Source: Alphaproteobacteria bacterium
GTDB taxonomy: Bacteria > Pseudomonadota > Alphaproteobacteria > Micavibrionales > Micavibrionaceae
Assembly (NCBI GenBank): GCA_013215815.1
Contig: JABSQP010000006.1
Location: forward strand, 62,001 to 126,000
Length of the DNA stretch: 64,000 bases
Direction of reading: 5' to 3'
In this document: in pieces, positions 25,459-33,754 of the stretch
Position numbering within the stretch: position 1 is the first letter of the stretch
Layout of the letters: every line of letters begins with the position of its first letter
Notes under the pieces: model-generated
Database searches by the model: none
Seen by the model: the letters and a program-made list of their open reading frames with translations, nothing else
Told to the model about the DNA's origin: nothing
Made by a program: the position numbers and the translations under genes

Positions 25459-26523
25459 TTATGCAGCTTCCTGATCTGGTTTTGGGTCAGTTGGTGTAAA
25501 TGCGTCTTCTGCAAATACATCTTCCCAAGAACCTTCAGTAGAAGCTTTGGAATATTCTGTTGCACGGCTTTCAAAGAAGTTCGCATGCTCAGCGCCGTTC
25601 AGCATTTCATCCATCCATGGTAGAGGGTTTTTCTCAACACCATAGATAGGTTCCATGTTTAGTTGTTGTAGGCGACGGTCACCAATATAGCGGATATATT
25701 CTTTTACATCGCCTGGCGTCATACCTTCGATATCACCCATTTCAAAACAAAGGTCGATGAAAGCGTCTTCATGCTCAACTGTAATTTTACAGCATTCCAA
25801 AATTTCTGCGCGTAGTTCATCATCCCAAATATCCGGGTTTTCTTCGATGAATGTGTTGAAGAGGCGAATCATAGATAGGCAGTGCAGCGTCTCATCACGT
25901 ACAGACCATGTTACGATTTGTCCCATGCCTTTCATTTTGTTAAAGCGTGGGAAGTTCATCAAGATTGCGAATGATGCGAAGAGCGCAAGACCTTCTGTGA
26001 ATGCACCAAACATCGCCATTGTTTTGGCAATATCACGGCGTGATTCCATAGAAACATTTTGCATGTAATCAAACTTATCTTTCATTTCCTTGTATTTAAG
26101 GAACGCTTCGTATTCTACTTCTGGCATACCAAGAGTATCGAGAAGGTGTGAGTAAGCAGCGATATGAACTGTTTCAATATTAGAGAACGCAGAAAGCATC
26201 ATTTGTACTTCAACTGAGCCAAATACTTGAGAGTAGTGCTTCATATAGCAGTTGTTGACCTCAACATCCGCTTGTGTAAAGAAGCGGAAAATTTGAGTCA
26301 TCAAGTTGATTTCAGTTTCAGTAAGGTTCTTTTTCCAGTCACGAACATCTTCAGCCATTGGCACTTCTTCAGGGAGCCAGTGAACACGTTGCTGTGTTAG
26401 CCATGCCTCATAACACCATGGATAAAGAAACGGTTTATAGATATGGCGTTCTTTTAGCAGGTTGCCCTGACTCTTATCCAAATCGTTAATTGCTTCTCTT
26501 TTTTCCTGCTTTTTTGTGGCCAT
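25459..26523 (-). CDS. nrdB: Ribonucleoside-diphosphate reductase beta subunit
   Basis: NrdB carries the di-iron/tyrosyl-radical cofactor of class I ribonucleotide reductase. The 354-aa protein keeps the expected ligands: D86 in TQADVEVN, E117 and H120 in SNIETVH, E177 in FTEGLALF, and E211 and H214 in RDETLH. Y124, four residues after H120, is in the radical Tyr position, so it looks like a Tyr-bearing (not NrdF/Ic Phe) subunit. No ATP-cone is fused to it. Upstream (26524-26720) is a pair of NrdR-like boxes, so it has its own promoter separate from nrdA. Confidence 0.96.
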   Translation of the reverse strand: MATKKQEKREAINDLDKSQGNLLKERHIYKPFLYPWCYEAWLTQQRVHWLPEEVPMAEDVRDWKKNLTETEINLMTQIFRFFTQADVEVNNCYMKHYSQVFGSVEVQMMLSAFSNIETVHIAAYSHLLDTLGMPEVEYEAFLKYKEMKDKFDYMQNVSMESRRDIAKTMAMFGAFTEGLALFASFAILMNFPRFNKMKGMGQIVTWSVRDETLHCLSMIRLFNTFIEENPDIWDDELRAEILECCKITVEHEDAFIDLCFEMGDIEGMTPGDVKEYIRYIGDRRLQQLNMEPIYGVEKNPLPWMDEMLNGAEHANFFESRATEYSKASTEGSWEDVFAEDAFTPTDPKPDQEAA

Positions 26524-26665
26524 AACTGATGCTCCTTAAGTGTTACGTTATCCGAGTCCAAATTTAGTGTGCTGGAGGGCGAATCCGAGTCATTTCGGCG
26601 ATTCGTCCACAGCTTAGAAAATAAGGCTTTTTTATTCGAAAAGGATATTTCGAAAGAAAGTCTAT

Positions 26666-26713
26666 AAGTAATATATAGTATGTTTTCCTTTTTTAAAACA
26701 CTATATGTGGTGT
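26666..26713 (-). promoter_or_regulatory. Candidate NrdR box pair upstream of nrdB
   Basis: ACACTATATGTGGTGT (26698-26713) closely matches the NrdR box palindrome ACACTATATATAGTGT (14 of 16). A second, weaker copy AAGTAATATATAGTAT (26666-26681, 11 of 16) lies exactly 32 bases away, the three-helical-turn spacing usual for NrdR. Both lie 143-190 bases upstream of nrdB. nrdR itself is not in the window. Confidence 0.6.
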
Positions 26714-26720
26714 TTTGGGG

Positions 26721-27266
26721 TTACTTTTCCTCAAATAAATGAAGAAATTGTTCGTAACCTTCTTCTTCTAATTTATCAGCAGGAACAAATCGCAAAGAAG
26801 CCGAGTTAATACAGTATCTCAAGCCACCTGATTCGGCGGGACCATCATTAAAAACATGTCCTAAATGCGAATCGGTTGCGCTGGATTTTACTTCTGTACG
26901 CACCATGCCAAACTTTTTATCTTCATGCTCATCAATAATGTGCTCAGAGATAGGGCGCGTAAAGGCTGGCCAACCAGATCCCGAATCATACTTATCCGTT
27001 GAAGAAAAAAGGGGTTCTCCGTTTATGACATCAACATAAATTCCTGGTTCTTTATGATCCCAGTATTCGTTGTGAAAAGGGCGTTCTGTGCCACCACCCA
27101 TGGTCACTTCTTTTTGAAGATCGGTGAGATGATCAGTTGAAAGTACTTTGCCGTCTTTATCAGTCATGATTTTCTCTTCTGCGTTTGTGATATGGGATAG
27201 TGCCAATGGGCTCATCAGGAGTGTACCCAAAATAATACCAAATACGATTCGCCTTCTTTTTGCCAT
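26721..27266 (-). CDS. msrB: Peptide-methionine (R)-S-oxide reductase, exported
   Basis: MsrB repairs methionine-R-sulfoxide in proteins. The 181-aa protein has an N-terminal hydrophobic signal (residues about 6-29, after MAKRRR), so it likely acts in the periplasm. The catalytic Cys is C152 in [11 protein letters not shown], with H134 and H137 in DSHLGHVF. The zinc CxxC pairs are absent, and position 97 in GSGWPAF is Ser where many members have a resolving Cys. Recycling must then use another thiol. It sits between nrdA and nrdB on the same strand, after the nrdA terminator. Confidence 0.92.
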   Translation of the reverse strand: MAKRRRIVFGIILGTLLMSPLALSHITNAEEKIMTDKDGKVLSTDHLTDLQKEVTMGGGTERPFHNEYWDHKEPGIYVDVINGEPLFSSTDKYDSGSGWPAFTRPISEHIIDEHEDKKFGMVRTEVKSSATDSHLGHVFNDGPAESGGLRYCINSASLRFVPADKLEEEGYEQFLHLFEEK

Positions 27267-27328
27267 GTGTGCGTCCTTTCATAGGAGTATTCGTTACTGA
27301 TAGGGCTATGGTTACTTGATGATAATAA

Positions 27329-27352
27329 AAAAGGAGGCAAGTGCCTCCTTTT
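27329..27352 (-). terminator. Terminator of nrdA
   Basis: AAAAGGAGGC (27329-27338) and GCCTCCTTTT (27343-27352) form a perfect stem with a four-base loop. On the minus strand it is followed by TTATT. It lies 25 bases beyond the nrdA stop and separates nrdA from msrB. Confidence 0.87.
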
Positions 27353-27376
27353 GGTGGTGATACTCTTTTTAAAATT

Positions 27377-29200
27377 TTACTGACAAGCGAGGCATTCCTC
27401 GTAATTATTTTCCTGTTCTGGAAGCTCTGGATCGCGTCCTTCTGATTCGCGAGATCTAATCCATGATGCGTTACTTTCGGCACGCTGGATTGATTTAGAG
27501 CGACAGTAGTAAAGCGACTTAACGCCTTTCTTCCATGCATCCATATGAATGTGGTGAAGATCTTTTTTGTGTACGTTTGCTGGCAAGAACACGTTGAGTG
27601 ACTGTGCCTGACAAACGAATGACGAACGATCGCCTGCATGTTCAATGAGCCAACGCTGATCAATTTCAAACGCTGTTTTGAACACATCTTTTTCTTCATC
27701 CGTTAGGAAGTCTAAGTGTTGCACTGATCCTTCATTTGTAAAGATAGAAGACCACACATCATCTGTGTTTTGACCTTTCTCTTCGAGAATAGCTGTCAGG
27801 TACTTGTTCTTCACTGGGAATGAACCAGATAGTGTTTTGTGTGTGTAAGCGTTCGCAGCATTTGGCTCAATACCAGGAGATGATCCACCACAAATAATCG
27901 AGATAGATGCGGTTGGTGCGATCGCCATCTTGTTAGAGAAACGCTCCATGATTCCGTAGTCAGCTGCATCAGGACATGCACCGCGCTCTTCAGCAAGCTT
28001 ACGAGATGCATCATCTGCACCGCGTTTGATGTGTTGGAATATACGGCGGTTCCAGACTTTCGCCATCACGCCTTCCATTGGAATCATTTTTGATTGTAAG
28101 AATGAGTGCCATCCCATAACACCAAGACCGACTGAGCGCTCACGCATCGCTGCGTATTTTGCACGCTTCATCGAATCAGGTGCCTTCTTGATGAAATCAG
28201 AAAGAACATTATCAAGGAAGCGCATGATGTCTTCAATGAATTGTGGTTCATCTTGCCATTCATCAAACTTATCAAGGTTTAGAGATGAGAGGCAGCAAAC
28301 GGCTGTTCTATCATTGCCAAGATGGTCGCGACCAGTTGGTAGTGTGATTTCTGAACAGAGGTTCGACATTTTCACGTTTAGGCCGGCCATTTTGTGGTGA
28401 TCAGGAATTTGATCATTCACGTGGTCGATATAAACGATGTATGGTTCGCCTGTTTCAATACGTGCTGTAAGTAAGCGGATCCAAAGCTCACGTGCGCTGA
28501 CTGTATCAACAACACTATTGTCTTTTGGTGACTTCAGTGCCCACTCTTCATCGTTCTCAACAGCGTGCATAAACGCATTGTTCACCAGAACACCATGGTG
28601 AAGGTTTAGTGCTTTACGGTTTGGATCACCGCCCGTTGGACGACGAATTTCAATGAATTCTTCGATCTCTGGGTGCCAAATTGGCAAATAAATAGCCGCA
28701 GAACCGCGGCGTAAAGATCCTTGAGAAATAGCAAGTGTTAGAGAGTCCATCACACGGATGAATGGAACAATGCCGGATGTTTTACCGTTACGTCCAACTT
28801 TCTCACCAATAGAACGTACGTTACCCCAGTAAGAACCGATACCGCCGCCTAATGATGCGAGCCATACATTCTCATTCCATAGAGATACAATATCATCGAG
28901 AGAATCTTCAGTTTCGTTTAAGAAACAAGAAATCGGAAGACCGCGACTTGTTCCACCGTTCGAAAGAACTGGTGTAGACGGCATAAACCATAATTTAGAG
29001 ATATAATCATAAAGACGCTGCGCATGCTTCGAATCATCACCATAATACATTGCAACACGTGCAAAGAGATCTTGTGGTGCTTCTTCAGGCAACAAATAAC
29101 GGTCATAGAGTGTTTCAATGCCGAATTTTGTTAGATTTTCATCACGGGAACGATCGATTTGAACCCGATTTCCCCCTTCAATTTGCGCGTAGTCAAACAT
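27377..29200 (-). CDS. nrdA: Ribonucleoside-diphosphate reductase alpha subunit without ATP-cone
   Basis: NrdA reduces ribonucleoside diphosphates to deoxyribonucleotides. From ATG 29200 (upstream sequence GGGGAGTAAGGGTC is a good ribosome site) the protein has 607 aa. Active-site residues are present: C92 in PISCFL, N279-L-C281-S-E283 in the thiyl-radical loop, C301 in AVCCLSSLNL, and the C-terminal redox pair CLAC. The N-terminal ATP-cone that gives dATP overall inhibition is absent, in contrast to E. coli NrdA. A further in-frame 27 codons upstream are not needed. Expression is probably NrdR-controlled. Confidence 0.95.
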   Translation of the reverse strand: MFDYAQIEGGNRVQIDRSRDENLTKFGIETLYDRYLLPEEAPQDLFARVAMYYGDDSKHAQRLYDYISKLWFMPSTPVLSNGGTSRGLPISCFLNETEDSLDDIVSLWNENVWLASLGGGIGSYWGNVRSIGEKVGRNGKTSGIVPFIRVMDSLTLAISQGSLRRGSAAIYLPIWHPEIEEFIEIRRPTGGDPNRKALNLHHGVLVNNAFMHAVENDEEWALKSPKDNSVVDTVSARELWIRLLTARIETGEPYIVYIDHVNDQIPDHHKMAGLNVKMSNLCSEITLPTGRDHLGNDRTAVCCLSSLNLDKFDEWQDEPQFIEDIMRFLDNVLSDFIKKAPDSMKRAKYAAMRERSVGLGVMGWHSFLQSKMIPMEGVMAKVWNRRIFQHIKRGADDASRKLAEERGACPDAADYGIMERFSNKMAIAPTASISIICGGSSPGIEPNAANAYTHKTLSGSFPVKNKYLTAILEEKGQNTDDVWSSIFTNEGSVQHLDFLTDEEKDVFKTAFEIDQRWLIEHAGDRSSFVCQAQSLNVFLPANVHKKDLHHIHMDAWKKGVKSLYYCRSKSIQRAESNASWIRSRESEGRDPELPEQENNYEECLACQ

Positions 29201-29642
29201 GACCCTTACTCCCCAATAAACGTAAGAATTATAAATAAAATGTGTAAAACTGCTGTGGATAGATTGTGAATGAAAACACAATCCCTAGCGGTGTATTTCT
29301 ATTCACCATACTACATATCGTGTTTCTGTCTAGATAAAAAAAATGTTTTCCCAAATGCAAAAAACGCTCAAAAAGCTATGCAGATTTGAGAAAAATCTAA
29401 TAATTCTGCGTACATAAGAATTTTTTGAATCCTATCCCCAAAAATAAAAAGAAATTAAATTATAAAATTACGGAAAATTTATAACACTAGATATAGCGTT
29501 GTTATATACGCAAAGCAGATTTTTATAATATGAATGCGTCTGTATGGTTCGAATCTGAAAAAACTGCGCTATCGATTCGTCCCGATTCTGTTATATTTAT
29601 CCGGCATGTGCTCACATTTTATTTAATCAGGAAGCAAAAAAT
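29201..29642. other. Divergent intergenic region nrdA / pyk
   Basis: These 442 bases hold no gene that I can support. They are strongly AT-rich, with the NrdR-like sites described separately, and must contain the promoters of both nrdA (left) and pyk (right). No tRNA cloverleaf or T-tailed hairpin is evident. Confidence 0.7.
29276..29323 (-). promoter_or_regulatory. Candidate NrdR box pair upstream of nrdA
   Basis: ATACTACATATCGTGT (29308-29323) matches the NrdR palindrome at 13 of 16 positions, and a degenerate copy ACACAATCCCTAGCGG (29276-29291, about 10 of 16) is 32 bases away. The pair lies 76-123 bases before the nrdA start. A further box-like ACACTAGATATAGCGT (29484-29499, 14 of 16) stands alone closer to pyk. 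Confidence 0.45.
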
Positions 29643-31061
29643 ATGATTCGCCGATATCGACAGACAAAAATCGTTGCAACATTAGGGCCTGCATCAGGTG
29701 AACCTGACATGATGGACGATTTATTTCAAACAGGTGTTGATGTGTTGCGCATGAATTTTTCTCACGGCACGCATGATGACCATCAAAAGAACTTAGAGAC
29801 GGCACGCGCATTAGAAAAAAAATATAGTAGACCTTTGGGCATCATTGCAGATTTACAGGGGCCTAAACTGCGTATTGGAAGATTTAAAGAAGGTCGCATT
29901 GATTTAACCGAAGGGATGTTGTTGCGATTTGACTTGAATGAAGAAGAGGGCGATGAGTCGCGTATACCTCTCCCACATCCAGAAGTTATCGAAGCTCTCG
30001 ATGTCGGTTCAGATATTCTTCTTGATGATGGTAAGGTACGCGTTCGCGTCACGGAAAAAGGTAATGACTATCTAGTTACCGAAGTGATAGCGGGGCAGGC
30101 TTTATCAAATAATAAAGGATTCAATGTTCCTGGCGCTGTATTACCACTGCCGCCTCTTACAGAAAAAGACGAAATCGATTTGGAAGCAGCAATTGAAATG
30201 GGCGCCGATTGGATTGCGCAAAGTTTTGTACAGCGTGCGGAAGACGTCATTTATACGAAAAAGAAAATTGCTGGTCGCGCGGCGCTTATGGCTAAAATTG
30301 AAAAACCAACAGCCGTTGAGCATATTGACGACATTTTAGAACATGTTGATGGGATTATGGTGGCTCGCGGTGATTTAGGCGTAGAGCTTCCTCCTGAGAA
30401 AGTTCCTGTGATTCAAAAGCAGCTTGTATATAAAGCAAGAAAAGCTGGGAAGCCTGTGATTGTTGCAACGCAGATGCTTGAATCTATGATTGAGAATGCG
30501 GCGCCAACACGCGCAGAAGCTTCGGATGTTGCGACGGCTGTTTTTGATGGAGCAGATGCCGTAATGCTTTCTGCTGAAACGGCTGTTGGTAAATATCCGA
30601 TTGAAGCGGTTTCTATGATGACTCGTATTTGTCAAAGCACAGAAGCTGATAGTCATTACCGCCGTCTGATTGCGGCAAGTGCACCAGATGCAGAGCATGA
30701 TCCTTCTGATGCGATTACAGTTGCTGCTGTGCAAGTAGCGAGAGATATAGAAGCCGCAGTGATTGTGAACTATACAACATCAGGTTCAACAACCCTTCGT
30801 ACGGCGCGCCAACGTCCAGAAGGACCAGTGCTTTGTTTGACGCAAAATGAGTCAACAGCGCGCCGCGTGATGCTCTCTTATGGGGTTCGGTCCCTGCAGG
30901 TTACAAATGTTGAAAATTTTGCAGAAGCCGTCGAAAAAACAGCGCGCTTCGTAAAAGATGAAGGTTATGGGCAAACCGGTGATAAGGTAGTTCTAACGGC
31001 TGGCGTTCCATTTGGTGTAAAGGGAACGACAAATGCCTTGCGTATTGTTGATGTAGAATAG
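29643..31061 (+). CDS. pyk: Pyruvate kinase
   Basis: Pyk converts phosphoenolpyruvate and ADP to pyruvate and ATP. The 472-aa protein shows the N-terminal KIVATLGPAS, RMNFSHGTHDDH, the barrel active site with MAKIEKPTAVEHIDDI and the MVARGDLGVELPPEKVP signature (about 239-255), and the C-terminal allosteric domain. Length and motifs are complete. It has its own AT-rich promoter region shared with divergent nrdA and is followed by a weakly initiated unknown gene after 78 bases. Confidence 0.97.
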   Translation: MIRRYRQTKIVATLGPASGEPDMMDDLFQTGVDVLRMNFSHGTHDDHQKNLETARALEKKYSRPLGIIADLQGPKLRIGRFKEGRIDLTEGMLLRFDLNEEEGDESRIPLPHPEVIEALDVGSDILLDDGKVRVRVTEKGNDYLVTEVIAGQALSNNKGFNVPGAVLPLPPLTEKDEIDLEAAIEMGADWIAQSFVQRAEDVIYTKKKIAGRAALMAKIEKPTAVEHIDDILEHVDGIMVARGDLGVELPPEKVPVIQKQLVYKARKAGKPVIVATQMLESMIENAAPTRAEASDVATAVFDGADAVMLSAETAVGKYPIEAVSMMTRICQSTEADSHYRRLIAASAPDAEHDPSDAITVAAVQVARDIEAAVIVNYTTSGSTTLRTARQRPEGPVLCLTQNESTARRVMLSYGVRSLQVTNVENFAEAVEKTARFVKDEGYGQTGDKVVLTAGVPFGVKGTTNALRIVDVE

Positions 31062-31139
31062 TCTTTCACATTGTTTGAGCCTTATTGGACTATAGCAGGC
31101 AAAATTGCGTATTAAGCATTGATTATGTTAAATTAATTT

Positions 31140-31892
31140 GTGTTTAATTTAAGAGAAAAACTTTTAAGGCCATTATTTTACTTAGCTTCAAAGCCTGGGT
31201 TAGGGAATCCTCACACTCCTTATGAGGCAGAACTTATGACCCATGGCGTGAAGCCTGTTGCCATTATGGATTCAAGGATGGTGACAACGCAGATGCAGGC
31301 GGCGATAGATGCAGAGCAAATAATTAAAATCGATGAGATTGTTTGTGAGAGCACATATCGAATATATTGCTCTCCATTTGAAGTCGAGGATGTATCTAAT
31401 GCGGCTGGTATTTTGCAAGGTATTCTGCAATCGCATAATAATCCAAATCAAACAGAAATCCTATTTCTTTCAGATGTTTTTGAAACACCGATTGTTGAGG
31501 ATGATAGGCATATTGCTAGCACAATGACATCAATATTTACTGAAATGTCTATTTTAGAAGCGGCTGTTTATGAAGATGAAAAAACAGAGACTATGAATGA
31601 TTTGTTGGCAAAGAAAAGAAAGGCATTACCACCAATTCAATATGATTCAGATGGGAGTTTACCTTATGATGCAGATCTTGAATATGCTGTTGAGAGGGGT
31701 GATTTATCCGCAGTAGATTTTAAGACATCTGAATTGATACAGGTGTTTGCACAAGCGGATAAACAAGAAGAAGGGAAAGAACTCTTTGCGCGCTATCATA
31801 AGAATGGAGACGGCTATGAGCCACTAGAAGGAGAAGAAGGCGCAAGGCGTATTGGGCAACTCCTTGGGTTTACTGACAATGACATTAGCTAG
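31140..31892 (+). CDS. Unknown 250-aa protein ended by an in-frame amber codon
   Basis: The frame opens with GTG 31140 without a clear ribosome site, six bases after an in-frame stop. The protein is acidic and cytosolic with no recognised domain. The TAG at 31890-31892 is followed in the same frame by 43 sense codons (FLGDKYQNPIVQKF..., ending TAA 32022-32024) whose composition looks like normal protein. The original gene may have been 294 codons with TGG at the stop position. Weak start plus early stop suggests decay in progress, but the 250 codons are otherwise intact, and a short natural product is possible. Confidence 0.55.
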   Translation: MFNLREKLLRPLFYLASKPGLGNPHTPYEAELMTHGVKPVAIMDSRMVTTQMQAAIDAEQIIKIDEIVCESTYRIYCSPFEVEDVSNAAGILQGILQSHNNPNQTEILFLSDVFETPIVEDDRHIASTMTSIFTEMSILEAAVYEDEKTETMNDLLAKKRKALPPIQYDSDGSLPYDADLEYAVERGDLSAVDFKTSELIQVFAQADKQEEGKELFARYHKNGDGYEPLEGEEGARRIGQLLGFTDNDIS

Positions 31893-32024
31893 TTTTTGGG
31901 TGATAAGTATCAAAATCCGATTGTACAAAAATTCATGATTTGGACGGATGATTTTAGAAGAGAGGCCAGAAAAGAACACATGTTGGCGAACCATCCATCG
32001 GCACTAAATAATCTGAGTAGATAA
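31893..32024 (+). pseudogene. Possible detached 3' end of the preceding gene
   Basis: Directly continuing the frame of the 250-aa ORF past TAG are 43 codons and a TAA. The peptide (for example KFMIWTDDFRREARKEHMLANHP) has an ordinary protein composition, and the stop falls just three bases from the convergent BTLCP gene end, as a real gene end would. Chance of 43 stop-free codons in such DNA is roughly one in ten, so the case is suggestive only. Confidence 0.4.
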
Positions 32025-32026
32025 AA

Positions 32027-32704
32027 TTACCTGTTACCGGGCAGAACGGCGTTGTTTTCGGCATCACGAATGGTGGATGCAATAACCGGCTTTTCAAATG
32101 TAGTTAACAGAGATTCATTGAAAACGTAATACGGTTTATAACGATCTTTATAGTGGTCTGATGAAATAATGTGATCGCGGTTATCAAGAACATATTCTTT
32201 GCCGTCCTGATTGACCAAGAGGAATGCATGATCAGTTCCGCTAAAGACATCATACACAATAGCAATTTTTAATTCTTCGGCTGTAAAACCTAATTCACGA
32301 AGCGTGATATATTTTGTAATTGCAAAATCTTCACAATCTCCACCATGAATTAAAAATTCTGTTGGTGACGACCAATGATCGCTTTTCCCGTAGATGTGAT
32401 TATCTTGCTTGTAGGGAAAGCTATTCAGCCACAGATTTACTTTAAAAAGTTGCTCTGATTTTTCTTCATCACGAAGACTATCAATGAGTTTGCGCCACAT
32501 TAAGATAGACACATTTTCTTTATCTTCGGATATTGTTTTGAAATGAAGGACGCGTTGCCATGGAGGTAGGACGGATAGGTCAGTTGTTTGTTGCGCTGTA
32601 GATTCTTGTGAGAATAAATGCCCATCACCAGCTATTGCGTGCTTCGATGAAACCACGCAATACGAAAGAGTCATACACAGAACGAGCAGGCGAACCCAAA
32701 TCAT
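32027..32704 (-). CDS. Periplasmic transglutaminase-like cysteine peptidase (BTLCP, LapG-related)
   Basis: This 225-aa protein has an N-terminal signal (residues about 4-25). The BTLCP domain carries the triad C124 in HGGDCEDFA, H159 in TDHAFLL and D174 in YVLDNRD. In the related LapG family such proteins cleave large surface adhesins near the membrane under c-di-GMP/LapD control. No lapD or RTX adhesin gene is in the window. It follows a longer paralogue on the same strand, separated by a strong terminator, so the two are probably regulated separately. Substrate unknown. Confidence 0.87.
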   Translation of the reverse strand: MIWVRLLVLCMTLSYCVVSSKHAIAGDGHLFSQESTAQQTTDLSVLPPWQRVLHFKTISEDKENVSILMWRKLIDSLRDEEKSEQLFKVNLWLNSFPYKQDNHIYGKSDHWSSPTEFLIHGGDCEDFAITKYITLRELGFTAEELKIAIVYDVFSGTDHAFLLVNQDGKEYVLDNRDHIISSDHYKDRYKPYYVFNESLLTTFEKPVIASTIRDAENNAVLPGNR

Positions 32705-32723
32705 ATCGCTTTCCGCTTTAAAT

Positions 32724-32731
32724 TTACGTAA
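32724..32731. repeat. AATTTACGTAA motif, copy 3
   Basis: The palindromic core TTACGTAA lies 20 bases upstream of the 225-aa BTLCP start codon on the minus strand. This resembles copy 2, which is 16 bases upstream of the HD-protein start. Confidence 0.4.
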
Positions 32732-32743
32732 TTTCCAAAAAAT

Positions 32744-32762
32744 AAGCGCCTAAACGGCGCTT
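32744..32762 (-). terminator. Terminator of the MshEN-BTLCP gene
   Basis: AAGCGCC (32744-32750) and GGCGCTT (32756-32762) form a perfect seven-pair stem with a five-base loop. On the minus strand it is followed by ATTTTTT. Confidence 0.8.
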
Positions 32763-32794
32763 GTCAATGGTTTATGTCAATATGTATGTAGTTA

Positions 32795-33754
32795 TTAACG
32801 TGCTGCTGAAGCAACCACTGTAACGTTTCCACGTGGTGCTGTGTGTAACCACCAAGCATTCTGATTGATTGAGAAAATAGGCTTGTAATGGCGGATACTG
32901 CTTGCATTAACCGCGTTCTTGATCTGATTATCTAGGATCATAGCCCCTTGGTCTGTGTAAACAATTAGAACGGCGTGCGGAATATTCTTCTGTTGATCTT
33001 GTACGATAGCAATACGCATTCTGTTTTCTGGAACACCAAGCATACGAAGTGCTGTATATTTTGCGATAGCAAAGTCTTCACAATCACCACCCTTTGTCAG
33101 GAATTCAATAGGTGTCGCCCAGTAATCATTCTTACCGTAATTCACTTTATCAGTAATATAGCGCTTTTCATTCATGATGCTGTTAACGCGTGAAACCATC
33201 TTGCTAAGCGGTAGGCCCTGTAGTGATGCTAGATCTGATTTAAGAGCGTTAATTTCAACGTGACTACTTGGTTTTTTCATAGCGGCATCGAAACGTTCGA
33301 ACATACCTGTCCATTTTGTAAACGCCTTTAAAGAACGAGACTTCTTCTCCGTTGATCCGAAGAGTTTCGGATACTGGCTCACTGAATTAAAGGAAGCCTG
33401 CACCATAGAAATACTTGCAGGAACATCTTTGACCTGACCAGCCTTTGCTTTTTTGGCAAATCCCATTGAAGCAAGAGCGATAAATACTGTCATTCCAGTC
33501 ATGACAATACGAAGCATAATTTGCTCAGCGAGTGTGCGCTGGATAACGGATCGGCTAACGTAATTATTGGATACAAGAACATGCCCAAGCTGTTGGCCTG
33601 ATGTTCTGCTGTCACTTAGAGCATTTTTAAGCTCTGATGGCGATAAATGACCATCAAGAACGAGCAACTCACCCAGACGGTTTTTACGCAAGCGTGCTTT
33701 TACGCCTGATAAAATTCCTGAGTGTTTTTCGTTGTTTTCTCTTGGATTGACCAC
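32795..33754 (-). CDS. MshEN-like domain fused to transmembrane segment and BTLCP cysteine peptidase domain
   Basis: This 319-aa protein has three parts. Residues 24-79 (RLGELLVLDGHLSPSELKNA, then a second LGHVLVSNNYVS unit) fit the tandem MshEN motif found in GspE/MshE-type ATPases, where it binds c-di-GMP. Residues about 81-101 are a single hydrophobic helix. The C-terminal domain has the BTLCP triad C225 (KGGDCEDFA), H260 (IPHAVL) and D275 (ILDNQ). The simplest topology is cytoplasmic sensor, membrane helix, periplasmic peptidase. If so, second-messenger sensing and proteolysis are in one chain, where LapD-LapG uses two. The c-di-GMP binding is inferred from motif only. Confidence 0.8.
   Translation of the reverse strand: MVNPRENNEKHSGILSGVKARLRKNRLGELLVLDGHLSPSELKNALSDSRTSGQQLGHVLVSNNYVSRSVIQRTLAEQIMLRIVMTGMTVFIALASMGFAKKAKAGQVKDVPASISMVQASFNSVSQYPKLFGSTEKKSRSLKAFTKWTGMFERFDAAMKKPSSHVEINALKSDLASLQGLPLSKMVSRVNSIMNEKRYITDKVNYGKNDYWATPIEFLTKGGDCEDFAIAKYTALRMLGVPENRMRIAIVQDQQKNIPHAVLIVYTDQGAMILDNQIKNAVNASSIRHYKPIFSINQNAWWLHTAPRGNVTVVASAAR

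Noticed and set aside
29201-29281. 27-codon upstream extension of nrdA
   Set aside because: No similarity to RNR N-termini, while ATG 29200 has a good ribosome site.
29484-29499. Third NrdR-like box ACACTAGATATAGCGT near pyk
   Set aside because: Fits the consensus at 14 of 16 positions but has no partner at 31 or 32 bases and lies far from nrdA; kept only as a note.
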